A stretch of DNA of 64,000 nt from Bacillota bacterium (GCA_023445445.1 JAEXLD010000118.1:62001-126000), one strand, 5' to 3'; shown: positions 1 through 9,404, numbered from the stretch's first letter. Numbers and translations are program-made. The notes: a model not told the origin generated them from the sequence alone.

Positions 1-29
1 ATAAAATTAAATACATATTTAGAGACACG

Positions 30-1013
30 ATGAATGAATATACTGATAAATTGAAAAGTAAAGGTTGTAGGGTTTGGAGTATTTCCAGACTCAATAACTT
101 TAATACTTGCCCTATGCAATATTATTTAACATATATTGAAAAAGCTAAACAAAAGCAAGGAGTATATTCTTTACTTGGATCTTCATGTCACTCAGATTTA
201 GAGGATTTATATACAGGTGATAATATACAATTAATACCTAAACACTTTAATGAGGATTGGATGAAGGCTGAGATATTTAATATTCCTTTCCCAGTTAGCA
301 AAGGAGATATAAAAGGTAACTATAAGAAGGATATAGATATTTTTTATAAAAATTATAAGAAAATGGAAGGCGAATTTATTTCAGAATTAGGATTTATACT
401 TCAAATAAGCGATAAAGATTACATAATGGGGTATATAGATTTGATTGAAATAGTAGATGATAAAAGAGTTAAAATATATGACTTCAAAACAAGTGCAATG
501 TTTAAAGACAAGAAGTTAATTGATGCAGGACATCAACTTTCAGTTTATCAAATGGCTTTAGAACAATTATATGGACTAGAAGTAGTAGACAATGGTTGGA
601 TAATGCTTAAATATAGCGATGTGCAAATAGCAAATAATAAACCTATGGTTGGAGTACAAAATAAAGATATAGTTAAAAAGTGTAAAACTCAAATAAAAAA
701 ACTAATGATTAAGAATGGAATAGATGAAGTTATGGCTGAAATGTATTATTGTAAGTGTGAAGCTGATAATAATTTTGAATGTTTAACAGAATTAATTAAA
801 AAACAAATACATATTCAAACTCATTTAAAAGAATATAAGATAACAGAAGAAGTGAAGAGTGAAACAATGAACTATATTAAAAATACCATCATAGCAATAG
901 ATGAATTAGATAGGAATAATAAAAATCAATGGAACAAACAACCACATGACTTTTTCTGCAAGAATTTATGTAGCTTTCATCCAATAGGTTGTGATGGTTT
1001 GCTAAATAATTAA
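30..1013 (+). CDS. Cas4/RecB-like PD-(D/E)XK nuclease with Fe-S cluster motif
   Basis: Probable DNA exonuclease of the RecB/AddB/Cas4 nuclease superfamily, likely acting in phage replication or recombination. The N-terminal segment around residues 16-33 (WSISRLNNFNTCP) is the usual opening helix with its first cysteine, C27. The nuclease core follows with GYIDLIEI and the catalytic DFKT motif near residue 150. The C-terminus has C310, C314 and C321, which together with C27 match the four-cysteine iron-sulphur site of Cas4 and AddB. The gene sits directly upstream of the polymerase gene. The ATG at 30 has no clear Shine-Dalgarno site and the frame is open to the window edge, so a start further upstream is possible. 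The protein ends in Asn-Asn from an AATAATTAATTAA element. Confidence 0.8.
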   Translation: MNEYTDKLKSKGCRVWSISRLNNFNTCPMQYYLTYIEKAKQKQGVYSLLGSSCHSDLEDLYTGDNIQLIPKHFNEDWMKAEIFNIPFPVSKGDIKGNYKKDIDIFYKNYKKMEGEFISELGFILQISDKDYIMGYIDLIEIVDDKRVKIYDFKTSAMFKDKKLIDAGHQLSVYQMALEQLYGLEVVDNGWIMLKYSDVQIANNKPMVGVQNKDIVKKCKTQIKKLMIKNGIDEVMAEMYYCKCEADNNFECLTELIKKQIHIQTHLKEYKITEEVKSETMNYIKNTIIAIDELDRNNKNQWNKQPHDFFCKNLCSFHPIGCDGLLNN

Positions 1014-1031
1014 TTAAATTGGAGGTGTCAC

Positions 1032-4000
1032 ATGAAGACATATCAAAGGTATCATAAACACACTTCTTATAGTAATGTTTATACAAAGGATAGTCCTATA
1101 GTGGTAAAAGATTATTTAGATAAGTTTAAAGAAGAAGGTGGAATACATATATATAGCACAGTAGAGCATGGCTATCAATCACCTTATTTTAGAATTTATG
1201 ATGAGATAGAACAATATAATAAAGATAATGGAACTGATATTAAATTTATATTCGGGGCTGAGATTTATTGGGTTAAAGATAGATTTAGTGATGATAGATC
1301 AAATTGTCATATGATTTTATTAGCTAAAAATGACAAGGGAAGAAAAGCAATAAATAAAGCTATATCAATAGCTAATAAAACAGGATATTACTATAAGCCT
1401 AGATTAGACCTAGATTTAATACTCAATTTACCTAAAGATGATGTCTTTGTAACTACTTCATGCATAGCTTATTGGAATAAATATGAAGATATTGATGAAA
1501 TAACTTTAAAACTTAATAATCATTTTACTGATTTTTATTTAGAGGTTCAAGCTCATCATACAAATAAACAAAAAGAATTAAATAAACATATCTTGAAATT
1601 AAGTAGAAAATATAATATCCCAATAATAGCTGGTACAGATACTCATATTATTGAAGAGTATCAAATAGAAGACAGGGATGATTTATTAAAAAGTGCGAAA
1701 ATGAGATATGAAGATGAAGACGGTTGGTTCATGGATATGCCAAGTTACGATGAGTTTGTACTAAGGTTCAAAGAACAAGGTATATTAAACAATGAAGAAA
1801 TAATTACAGCCATAGAAAATACAAACCTAATTCTTGATTTTGAGGATATAGTATTAGATCGAAGTATAAAAATACCCACTTTATACCCTAATTTAACACA
1901 AAAAGAAAAAGATGCATTATTTATTAAAACAATATATGACTTATGGAATCAGGAAAGTAAAAAAATACCACCAGAAAAGCATAATATATATAAAGAAGAA
2001 ATAGTGAAAGAATTATCTGAGATAATAGGTTGTGGTATGTGCGATTACTTCTTAACAAATAAAAAGATAATTGAGGATGGGATTAATGATTTTGGTGGAG
2101 AATTAACTCAAAGTGGTAGAGGTTCAAATGTTGCAATGTACTTAAATAAATTATTAGGGTTTACTAATATAGATAGAATTTCTGCTCCAATTGATATGTA
2201 TTATGAAAGATTTTTAACGAAAGAGAGGGTGTTAGAAAGTAAAACACCACCAGATGAGGATTTTAATGTAAGTGATAGAGAACCCTTCATTAAAGCACAA
2301 AAAAGATTATTAGGAGAAACATCTTGTTATGACTTAATAGCTTTTGGAACACTGCATCTTAAATCAGCATTTAAAATGTATGCAAGAGCAAATGACATAG
2401 ATCCACAAGTTGCTAATGAAGTTTCAAAACAAATAGATAAATATGAAAAAGCAGTATTATATGCAGAAGAAGACGAAAATGGAGAAAAAGAATATATAGA
2501 TGTGTATGAGTATGTAGATAAAGAAAGATTTGAATATATAATAGAAGGTTGTCAAAGATATTTAGGAATTATAGATAATAGAAAAGGACATCCCTGTGCT
2601 ACTGTTATTGCTAGTTGTGATATTGAGGAAGAGATAGGAATAATATTATGTAAATCAGAAACAACAGGGAAAGAAGTATTAACAGCATTAATTGAAAGTA
2701 TAACTATAGATTCTTTCGGTTGGTTAAAGAATGATTTTCTTATAGTTGATAGTACTAGAATTATAAATGCAGTATATAAAAGAATAGGGATGAAACCAAT
2801 TGAAGTAAATGATTTGTTGGAAATTATAAAGACAGATAATAAGGTTTGGGATATTTATGCTAATGGGATTACTCAATGTGTTAATCAAATAGAAAAACCT
2901 AAAACAACTCAAAAAATGATGAGATATAAAGCTAAAAATATAGTAGAACTTACACAATTTATAGCAGGTATTAGACCGTCTTTTAAATCATTATATAGTA
3001 AATTTGAAAGCAGAGAGAAGTTTGAATATGGGATTAAAGTGTTAGATAATCTATTACAAAATGAATATAGTCCTTCATCATTTATCTTATTTCAAGAAGA
3101 TTTAATGAAGATATTAAACTTCGCTGGATTCCCTATGAAAGATACATATACTATAATAAAGGCTATCTCAAAGAAAAAGAAAGGTAAAATCGCTAAAGTT
3201 AAACCTAAATTTATTAAAAATTTTGCATTCCACATAAAAGACAGTGGGGATAGTGAGTCAGAGGAGGAAGCTATGCTATTGGCTAATAAAGTATGGGGTA
3301 TAATTGATGATTTTAGTTCATATGGTTTTAATTCACCTCATGGATTTAGTTATTCAATAGATAGCGTTACACAATCATGGCAAAAGGCAAATCATCCATA
3401 TGAATTTTATGAAGTTGTACTTCAAAGATTTACAGAGAAAGGTGAAAAAGATAAAGTTAGTTTAATAAAGCAAGAAATGAAGTACTTTGGTATAGACTTA
3501 AAACCTATAAAATTTAGAGACGATAATAGGAAATTTACTTCATATAAGGATAAGGGATATATAACGCAACCTTTAAATAGTATAAAAAATATTTCTAAAA
3601 ACACTTCAGATATTTTATATCATTTAAAAGATATAAAGGTCAACAGTTTCACTGATTTTTTGATTTATATTGCAGAAAATGATATAAAACTAGATAAGAC
3701 AAATATGGAAATTTTAATTAAATTAGATTATTTTTCTGAATTTGGATCAATAAATAATTTATTAGAAATATATAAACTTTTTAAGAAGGAGTATAATAAA
3801 AACAGAACTGAGAAAACAAAAGATAAAAAGAAAACAATCTTATATGAGTTTGAAAAATCAGTAAATATGAAAACAGCAGTTATAGATAGAGTAAAATATG
3901 AGGTTGAAATATTGGGATATACAGATATAATAGATAAATCTTTTGATAATAGGATTTGTTTTGTAAATAAAATAACCTATAACCAATATAAAACTCCATT

Positions 4001-4229
4001 TGTAGATTTATATAATATTTCTAGTGGCAAAACAGTAACGCAATTAAAAGTAGATAAAAAATATTATAACAATAAGCCTTTTAAAGAAAATGAATGGATA
4101 TATATTGTAGATATTGATAATAAACCGAAGACAAGAAATGTTAATGGCAATTGGGTTAAACTTGAAGAAAAAGAAACTATTCTTTTAAGATATAGTAGAG
4201 TAATAGATGAGGAGATGGATAATGACTGA
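1032..4229 (+). CDS. dnaE: DNA polymerase III alpha subunit-like (family C) replicative polymerase with PHP domain
   Basis: Replicative DNA polymerase of the bacterial DnaE (C) family, 1065 aa, so slightly shorter than cellular DnaE. The N-terminal PHP domain (about residues 1-210) keeps its probable metal ligands: H8-x-H10, H46, E77, H93, C144 and D203-x-H205. The polymerase core shows SGRGS (361-365) and PPDEDF (406-411) with two catalytic aspartates, and later the conserved YGFNSPH-like segment near residue 760. Start is ATG with GGAGGTG at 1021-1027. The stop overlaps the next gene by 8 bases, suggesting translational coupling with the ERCC4 nuclease. The PHP site could provide proofreading, since no separate epsilon exonuclease is seen in this window. 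Confidence 0.9.
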   Translation: MKTYQRYHKHTSYSNVYTKDSPIVVKDYLDKFKEEGGIHIYSTVEHGYQSPYFRIYDEIEQYNKDNGTDIKFIFGAEIYWVKDRFSDDRSNCHMILLAKNDKGRKAINKAISIANKTGYYYKPRLDLDLILNLPKDDVFVTTSCIAYWNKYEDIDEITLKLNNHFTDFYLEVQAHHTNKQKELNKHILKLSRKYNIPIIAGTDTHIIEEYQIEDRDDLLKSAKMRYEDEDGWFMDMPSYDEFVLRFKEQGILNNEEIITAIENTNLILDFEDIVLDRSIKIPTLYPNLTQKEKDALFIKTIYDLWNQESKKIPPEKHNIYKEEIVKELSEIIGCGMCDYFLTNKKIIEDGINDFGGELTQSGRGSNVAMYLNKLLGFTNIDRISAPIDMYYERFLTKERVLESKTPPDEDFNVSDREPFIKAQKRLLGETSCYDLIAFGTLHLKSAFKMYARANDIDPQVANEVSKQIDKYEKAVLYAEEDENGEKEYIDVYEYVDKERFEYIIEGCQRYLGIIDNRKGHPCATVIASCDIEEEIGIILCKSETTGKEVLTALIESITIDSFGWLKNDFLIVDSTRIINAVYKRIGMKPIEVNDLLEIIKTDNKVWDIYANGITQCVNQIEKPKTTQKMMRYKAKNIVELTQFIAGIRPSFKSLYSKFESREKFEYGIKVLDNLLQNEYSPSSFILFQEDLMKILNFAGFPMKDTYTIIKAISKKKKGKIAKVKPKFIKNFAFHIKDSGDSESEEEAMLLANKVWGIIDDFSSYGFNSPHGFSYSIDSVTQSWQKANHPYEFYEVVLQRFTEKGEKDKVSLIKQEMKYFGIDLKPIKFRDDNRKFTSYKDKGYITQPLNSIKNISKNTSDILYHLKDIKVNSFTDFLIYIAENDIKLDKTNMEILIKLDYFSEFGSINNLLEIYKLFKKEYNKNRTEKTKDKKKTILYEFEKSVNMKTAVIDRVKYEVEILGYTDIIDKSFDNRICFVNKITYNQYKTPFVDLYNISSGKTVTQLKVDKKYYNNKPFKENEWIYIVDIDNKPKTRNVNGNWVKLEEKETILLRYSRVIDEEMDND

Positions 4230-4749
4230 TACACAAATAAAAAAGATATTTAAAGAGTCTACGTACATAATAATTGACACTAGAGAAAAGGATAGTTATA
4301 TTAAAGATACATTTGATAAGTTTGGCATAAAGTATAAGGTAAAAAAGCTGAATTATGGTGATTATAGTATAGAAATAGATAAAAATGAAGAGTTGGGTAT
4401 TACTGAAGATATGAAATTTAGCATTGCAATAGAAAGAAAAGGTAGCCTTGAAGAAATATCAGGTAATTTAACTAAAGGGCAAAAGAGATTCTATAATGAG
4501 ATGCAAAGATGCATTGATGATGAAGGATTTATGGTAATTATGATAGAAGATGCTACATATGGCGATGTCATAAGTAGTAACTATAAAACTAATTTAACCA
4601 GTAAACAATTATTAGGCTTATTACATGGTGTAACGGCTAAATACCAAGTTCCTTTTATATTTGTGCCTAAAGATAATGCTCCATTGTTTGTTTATAATAT
4701 GCTTAAATATCATGCTAGAGAATATTTAAAAAATATCAATAATAATTAA
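4222..4749 (+). CDS. ERCC4-type structure-specific nuclease
   Basis: A 175-aa ERCC4/XPF-family nuclease domain protein that probably cuts branched DNA made during replication or recombination. Visible motifs are DTREK near the N-terminus, the LNYGDYSI strand, the catalytic IERKG, and the RFYNEM helix. It overlaps the end of the polymerase gene by 8 bases. The ATG at 4222 is chosen because GAGGAG lies at 4209-4214; an in-frame ATG at 4207 has no ribosome site. The last codons give an Asn-rich tail from the AATAATTAATTAA element. A partner subunit is not obvious nearby. Confidence 0.82.
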   Translation: MTDTQIKKIFKESTYIIIDTREKDSYIKDTFDKFGIKYKVKKLNYGDYSIEIDKNEELGITEDMKFSIAIERKGSLEEISGNLTKGQKRFYNEMQRCIDDEGFMVIMIEDATYGDVISSNYKTNLTSKQLLGLLHGVTAKYQVPFIFVPKDNAPLFVYNMLKYHAREYLKNINNN

Positions 4750-4759
4750 TTAAAAACTA

Positions 4760-4788
4760 TTTACAAAATATAGATATGATGTTATTAT
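4760..4788 (+). promoter_or_regulatory. Phage promoter P1 (TTTACA-17-TATTAT)
   Basis: -35 TTTACA at 4760-4765 and -10 TATTAT at 4783-4788 with 17 bases between them. It follows directly on an AATTAATTAAAAACT element, the same arrangement as the promoters at 11427, 20548 and 26808. It lies between the nuclease gene and a new run of small genes. Confidence 0.6.
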
Positions 4789-4829
4789 AATAGTACAAGG
4801 TGGTTACAAAATTTTCCTTGTACTATTAT
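4787..4829 (+). promoter_or_regulatory. 14-bp perfect inverted repeat at the P1 transcription start
   Basis: Left arm 4787-4800 (ATAATAGTACAAGG) and right arm 4816-4829 are exact reverse complements around a 15-base loop. The repeat begins inside the -10 box and covers the expected start of transcription. It could be a repressor operator or a hairpin at the 5' end of the message. No T-run follows, so it is not a normal terminator. Confidence 0.55.
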
Positions 4830-4853
4830 CTTATATAGGGAGTTGAATATAAG

Positions 4854-5060
4854 GTGTATGAAGAGTATTACAAATTAGATGATATTAAATGTAGACTTAT
4901 AGGCTATGAAAAACATGCAAAGCAAGTAATAACATTCCTAAAAGATGCATATAATGAAGACAGTTATCAAAATAATTTAACTAATATGAAGAGTAATCAT
5001 AAAATACATAAGATAGTGAAACTTGAAAACGAGGTGGAAGAGGTGGTTTTAGAAAGGTAA
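4854..5060 (+). CDS. Hypothetical protein (68 aa)
   Basis: Small hydrophilic protein of unknown function, the first gene after promoter P1. It appears to start at GTG 4854, with AGGGAG at 4837-4842 as the best ribosome site at slightly long spacing. No recognised motif is visible. Confidence 0.5.
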   Translation: MYEEYYKLDDIKCRLIGYEKHAKQVITFLKDAYNEDSYQNNLTNMKSNHKIHKIVKLENEVEEVVLER

Positions 5061-5114
5061 AAATATATAAAATATTTATTTTAATAATAATTAATTAAAA
5101 TTAAAGAGGTTGAT

Positions 5115-5714
5115 ATGGATAAAGAAAAGTTTCTTGAAAGTATGCGTGATAAAGCAAAATTTTACTCTAAGGAATTATGGGGTATAGAATTTGATGGAGA
5201 AATAAAGTTAAACAATAGATTGAGAAGTACTTATGCTCAGTATTGTTGGTTTAACCAAAACAAAATAGAATTTAATAAACAATTGATTAATATTGATAGT
5301 TTATTTGTAGATGAAGTCTTAATACACGAATTGTGCCATTGGCATTGTCATAAAACTGGCTTAGAGTTTGATGATGGGGATTTTGACTTTGAGCTAGAAA
5401 TATTTAAAAGTGGATCAAGGAGTACTGAGACAGATGAAGTTAGAAATAATGGTGAGGTTTGGCTTTTAGATGATGAGTCTTGGTATTATTGTGATAAATG
5501 TAGTGAAAACAAAAAGTCATACAGAATTAAAAAGAATGAAAGAATAAATCATTATGGGATACGTAGAGAAGAAGCTAGACCAATATGTCCTATATGTGGA
5601 GATAAATTAAGTTATTACTGTGAAACTAATTTTCATAATAGATGGGTTAAGTATTATCCAAGAAAGAGATTAAAAAATCTTAATGAAAAATATAATGTGT
5701 TAATAATTAATTAA
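5115..5714 (+). CDS. SprT-like zinc metalloprotease domain protein
   Basis: 199-aa protein of the SprT-like family, zinc metallopeptidases related to Spartan that can act on DNA-protein crosslinks. The active site HELCH is at H71-E72-H75. A C-terminal zinc ribbon is formed by C126-x2-C129 and C158-x2-C161, as is usual in this family. It has a good ribosome site (AAAGAGGT). Its place right after the polymerase and nucleases fits a replication-repair role, which is inferred. Confidence 0.78.
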   Translation: MDKEKFLESMRDKAKFYSKELWGIEFDGEIKLNNRLRSTYAQYCWFNQNKIEFNKQLINIDSLFVDEVLIHELCHWHCHKTGLEFDDGDFDFELEIFKSGSRSTETDEVRNNGEVWLLDDESWYYCDKCSENKKSYRIKKNERINHYGIRREEARPICPICGDKLSYYCETNFHNRWVKYYPRKRLKNLNEKYNVLIIN

Positions 5715-5734
5715 TTAAAATGAGGGTGGGTAAT

Positions 5735-6484
5735 GTGTGTAAAAGAATCTATAAAAGTTATAAGATTAGAGTTATAAATGACGATGGTGAGAAATACATA
5801 GACTTCAACAAGAATATTGATGCAACGTCATATAATACAATAATAAAATACTATCATACGACTAAGCACAAGTATCAAGACGAGAACTGCAAGGTTGAAA
5901 TGATAGGGGTACATGAAGATGAAACAATAGGTAGTGTAATATTCAGTAAAACATTTTCTAAGGAAGTTGTTGAAGATAAAGAAATTTTAAAATCTACAGA
6001 TGAAATAGTAAGCGATATAAAAAGCTTATTAGAATTATTAGATAGAAAGAATGAATATCATAACAGTATGAGAAGTGCATTTGATAAAAAGCAAGATGTA
6101 TTACTTCACAAAGTAGAAACGTTAAGCTCTATTAATCCTAATGAAGTAAATATAGTTGATGAAAAATTAAAAATAATAGATGAATTAGAAAAAGTTAGAG
6201 TTAATAGAAGAATAAATAAAAATGAAGCAAGGAAGTTGCAATACCTACATAGCAAAATAAATCTACAGGAAATTATAAATAAGTTTGCTCAAATAAAGAT
6301 CCCAATAGACATAAAGGAGTATGAGTATGTAAGTGGAGATATAGAAGAACAAATGATGAAAGAAATCAAATATAGTAATGACAAGCAACGAATAAATATT
6401 ATGAAGCAAATAAATGTCAAGTATAAGAAAATTGTTAATGATGAAACTAGGAAAGTTTTAATGTGCTACAACAATAGTAATTAA
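5735..6484 (+). CDS. Hypothetical protein (249 aa), charged and helical
   Basis: Not recognised. The N-terminal third looks beta-rich and the rest is Lys/Glu-rich helix, probably coiled coil around residues 90-170. The GTG at 5735 is preferred because AGGGTGGG lies at 5723-5730. An in-frame ATG at 5720 has no ribosome site before it. Confidence 0.6.
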   Translation: MCKRIYKSYKIRVINDDGEKYIDFNKNIDATSYNTIIKYYHTTKHKYQDENCKVEMIGVHEDETIGSVIFSKTFSKEVVEDKEILKSTDEIVSDIKSLLELLDRKNEYHNSMRSAFDKKQDVLLHKVETLSSINPNEVNIVDEKLKIIDELEKVRVNRRINKNEARKLQYLHSKINLQEIINKFAQIKIPIDIKEYEYVSGDIEEQMMKEIKYSNDKQRINIMKQINVKYKKIVNDETRKVLMCYNNSN

Positions 6485-6538
6485 TAGTAAATTTGTTAGT
6501 AAAAGATTTTAAATATATGGTTAAAAAGGAGAATTAAT

Positions 6539-6724
6539 ATGATTTTAAGATTATGTTTAAAGGACAAAAGTAGTGTAGTTATAGAAGGAGATTTTTCAGA
6601 TATAAATTATCAAGCTACAAATGGTCAGTTTATAAAGGTTATTAACTATAAAACAAAGAAAGAAGAAATTTATAATAAAGATTACATATGGTGTGTAAGA
6701 CAATCATCAGAAGGAGAGAAATAA
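6539..6724 (+). CDS. Hypothetical protein (61 aa)
   Basis: Small predicted beta-rich protein with AAAAGGAG before its ATG. Its stop codon overlaps the next start (TAATG), so the two genes are likely coupled. Function unknown. Confidence 0.55.
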   Translation: MILRLCLKDKSSVVIEGDFSDINYQATNGQFIKVINYKTKKEEIYNKDYIWCVRQSSEGEK

Positions 6725-7242
6725 TGAATAAAATTATTTTTATGGATGTTGAAACTGGGAAAGAAGTGCTTGAAATTGATGAGATAACAAAACTTGATAT
6801 AAATAGTCTTAATGATTACAAAAATATGGAAAGTGGATTTCTAACAAAAGAATGTACGTTTAGTTGTAATTCAACAACTACACTTACACAATTAGCGTTT
6901 TTAGAATTGAAGACCCAAAGCAATATAAATAAGATTTATTCAAAAGAAATCATTGAGAAGGTTGTTTATGATAAACAAATAACTGAAAAAAGTAGTGATG
7001 GTAATTTAAACAAAGTTTATTCGGGACATGATGGAACGCTATTGTTTACAATTATGCACTATTCTGAAATAATATCTTTTTTATATAAGTTTGCAACAGA
7101 TAAAAGAGTGGAGAAGATTTTCTTTGGAGAAATCGAAAATGATCCAATTTACTTAAATGGGTATATGAAAGATGATTTAACGATTTACTTTAAGATAAAG
7201 TTGAAAAAAGGTTCATCGGCAGATTATAGTGTTTCGTTTTAA
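6724..7242 (+). CDS. Hypothetical protein (172 aa)
   Basis: Not recognised. It has a mixed alpha/beta composition with no membrane segment or obvious catalytic motif. The ATG at 6724 follows GGAGAG at 6714-6719; a longer reading frame from 6688 is inside the previous gene. It is coupled to the 61-aa gene by a stop/start overlap. Confidence 0.6.
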   Translation: MNKIIFMDVETGKEVLEIDEITKLDINSLNDYKNMESGFLTKECTFSCNSTTTLTQLAFLELKTQSNINKIYSKEIIEKVVYDKQITEKSSDGNLNKVYSGHDGTLLFTIMHYSEIISFLYKFATDKRVEKIFFGEIENDPIYLNGYMKDDLTIYFKIKLKKGSSADYSVSF

Positions 7243-7293
7243 ATAAAGATTATTGATGAAACAGATATTTTAAAATGAAAAGGAGAAATTAAA

Positions 7294-7779
7294 ATGATAG
7301 ATAAAGAAAAATTAAAAGAGATAATGGGTTTTATTATTAAAGAATATCCTGAAGGTTGTGCTAATCACAATTGGATAAACAGCAATTATATGGATATAGT
7401 TAAAAATGTAGCCAACATTGAAGATTATGAGGTTGAAAACATAGTAGAAGAATGTATGAATGAGTTCACCGAAGATTTAGGTTTATGTGGATGTGGTTGT
7501 CCAGAGAAGACAATAGAGGTTATTAGATTGGTTTTATCGGCTCAAAATGAAGATGAGTGGGATAATAAAAAACTAACACTTAATAATATTTGTAATTTAG
7601 ATGTATATTCAAATAAAAACTATGATGGTTTAATTCAATTTGTTTTATACATATTAGATAATCATGGCTTTTTAGAACATGGAGGTTCTATTGGTGGGGC
7701 GTGGTTAACTAAAAAAGGAGAATTATTTTTAGAATTATTAAATATGAACAAAGAGCTGGAAAATAATAATTTAGAATAA
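7294..7779 (+). CDS. Hypothetical protein (161 aa) with Cys cluster and winged-helix-like end
   Basis: Not recognised. A CGCGC cysteine cluster sits near residue 70, and the C-terminal third (GGAWLTKKGELFLELL) looks like the last helix and wing of a small winged-helix fold. That is only a resemblance by eye. It has a good AAAGGAG ribosome site. Confidence 0.6.
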   Translation: MIDKEKLKEIMGFIIKEYPEGCANHNWINSNYMDIVKNVANIEDYEVENIVEECMNEFTEDLGLCGCGCPEKTIEVIRLVLSAQNEDEWDNKKLTLNNICNLDVYSNKNYDGLIQFVLYILDNHGFLEHGGSIGGAWLTKKGELFLELLNMNKELENNNLE

Positions 7780-7813
7780 AAAGTAAGTTTTATAATAAAA
7801 GGAGGAGAGGTTT

Positions 7814-8017
7814 TTGTTGAAAATATTTACAAAGAAATTAAAGTTATTAATAAGAATGTTTAAAATTACTAAGGTTAGAATGATTGTACTAAAAGAAATA
7901 AAGAGATGTTTAGATGAGGGGTATTGGAGAAAAGAATATTTAGAAGAGTTAATGAAGAGCATTGATCCGTTGAAAGAACATTGGACATGTTTGGATAATA
8001 TCTATAAAGATAATTAA
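7814..8017 (+). CDS. Hypothetical basic protein (67 aa)
   Basis: Small Lys-rich helical protein that appears to start at TTG 7814, or at the adjacent TTG 7817, after the strong GGAGGAGAGG at 7801-7810. Function unknown. Confidence 0.5.
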   Translation: MLKIFTKKLKLLIRMFKITKVRMIVLKEIKRCLDEGYWRKEYLEELMKSIDPLKEHWTCLDNIYKDN

Positions 8018-8031
8018 AAGGGAGATGTGAA

Positions 8032-8478
8032 ATGGAATTTATAACAGTAGAACAATTTAAAGAGCAACCCGAAGAAGTACAAGAGGTGTTTTTAGATTGG
8101 TGGAAGCCAAGTATAGGAGATTTGTATCACGCAAAACCACCAAAGTGTGATAATGGATTTGTTACATTTTATTATTTAGAAAAAGAAAATTATGGAGACT
8201 TTATTAAGGCACTAGATTTTATTACTCCTTTATTTACAGAAGGACAACTTAGAAAGATTGTAGAGGATAAAGGTAATTGCTTGTTAGACATTAAGGTTGA
8301 AAACTTATGTGATGAGTATAATGAATATACTGTAATAGGTTGGGAAATTAATAAATTCGATTACAGGAGAGAATTTGGAAGAATATTATTTGAAGATTGC
8401 ATAGGTGCAAAGGATTTACTTGAATTATATTGGAAAATGGCTTGTAGTATAGCCAAAGAACATATAAGTAATAATTAA
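8032..8478 (+). CDS. Hypothetical protein (148 aa)
   Basis: Soluble acidic protein with several Trp residues (FLDWWKP near the start, LELYWKMA near the end). Its style is common in Firmicute phages, but I cannot name the family. The start follows GGGAGATG. It ends in Ser-Asn-Asn from the AATAATTAATTAA element. Confidence 0.6.
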   Translation: MEFITVEQFKEQPEEVQEVFLDWWKPSIGDLYHAKPPKCDNGFVTFYYLEKENYGDFIKALDFITPLFTEGQLRKIVEDKGNCLLDIKVENLCDEYNEYTVIGWEINKFDYRREFGRILFEDCIGAKDLLELYWKMACSIAKEHISNN

Positions 8479-8520
8479 TAGAATGAACAATCTATTGATT
8501 ATTTAAGAAAGGAGTTAAAT

Positions 8521-8700
8521 ATGAAAATTTTAATTGATTACAAACCACCATGCAATATTGACATATTATCTAAATACGGAACAATAGAATATGAGAGTGA
8601 AAATATGACAATTGTAGTTTTGAATACAAATGAATCCATTGAAACTATCAAAAAGATAGATGGCGTGGCTATGGCTTATAAAGATGGGTTGTTTAGTTAG
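8521..8700 (+). CDS. Hypothetical protein (59 aa)
   Basis: Small gene with AAAGGAG eight bases before its ATG. The product is alternating beta/alpha with no recognised motif. It ends in TAG, followed at once by the ribosome site of the next gene. Confidence 0.55.
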   Translation: MKILIDYKPPCNIDILSKYGTIEYESENMTIVVLNTNESIETIKKIDGVAMAYKDGLFS

Positions 8701-8718
8701 TTAAGGAGGTGATATTAT

Positions 8719-8862
8719 ATGAAATGTTGGATATGTGAAACTGAAATGAATTTCATAGAAATAACCGAAGTTGTAATGATAGATAGAAAAGTTAGGAAAT
8801 ATAAGTGTAATAAATGTGGTGAGGTTATCTATGAACCAATTAACATTAATTCAAATAATTAA
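8719..8862 (+). CDS. Zinc-ribbon protein (47 aa)
   Basis: Tiny protein with two CxxC pairs (CWIC near residue 3, CNKC near residue 30), the pattern of a treble-clef or zinc-ribbon fold. AAGGAGGTGAT at 8703-8712 is a near-perfect ribosome site. It is one of many such small zinc proteins in this phage and may be a small DNA- or protein-binding factor. Confidence 0.6.
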   Translation: MKCWICETEMNFIEITEVVMIDRKVRKYKCNKCGEVIYEPININSNN

Positions 8863-8909
8863 TTAAATAGTTAAAATCAAGATTTTATAAACAAAGGAGG
8901 TTGGCTATT

Positions 8910-9404
8910 TTGAAATATAAAGAAGATATATTGAAGATAAAAATTGACGGCAAAGATTATATTATACCGTGCTTATCAGTTAACAAAAAAGACTTAACAA
9001 TTAATAAAAGAGTTGTTACCAATATAATGAATTTTGCACATGGGATAGTTTATATATCTAATTCTATAGGAATAACTATAACAAATTTAAAATTACAAAA
9101 GCTTTTATCGGAAGTGCAAATATTTTATAAAAGAAATGATATTGAGATATTTAGTGATGAACCTAGTTTATGGAGACATGGTTTGGTTTACCCTGAGGTA
9201 TATGGTTATTATAGAGCCTATTTTAATGAGCATATAGGTTTTTATGATGAAGATTATGTAAATGAGTTAAATGATGAGGATTTAATTATTATCGAAGGTT
9301 TGATAATGGAATATAAAGATTTAAATTCTTGGGAAATGGTTAGAAATAATTTAGGGAAGATTAGAAATGGATATTTCAATTCAATAATAAAAGGAGAAGT
9401 GTAA
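8910..9404 (+). CDS. Panacea/DUF4065-like (GepA-type) protein
   Basis: 164-aa protein resembling the DUF4065/Panacea domain. The core motif LKLQKLL is followed by the usual WRHGLVYPEVY segment (WRYGPVVPEVY in typical members). Panacea domains are known as antitoxin modules that neutralise unrelated toxins, and stand-alone copies are common in phages. Start is taken as TTG 8910, nine bases after AAAGGAGG at 8893-8900; a TTG at 8901 is too close to that site. No clear toxin gene lies next to it, so a role as an orphan antitoxin against host defence is inference. Confidence 0.65.
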   Translation: MKYKEDILKIKIDGKDYIIPCLSVNKKDLTINKRVVTNIMNFAHGIVYISNSIGITITNLKLQKLLSEVQIFYKRNDIEIFSDEPSLWRHGLVYPEVYGYYRAYFNEHIGFYDEDYVNELNDEDLIIIEGLIMEYKDLNSWEMVRNNLGKIRNGYFNSIIKGEV

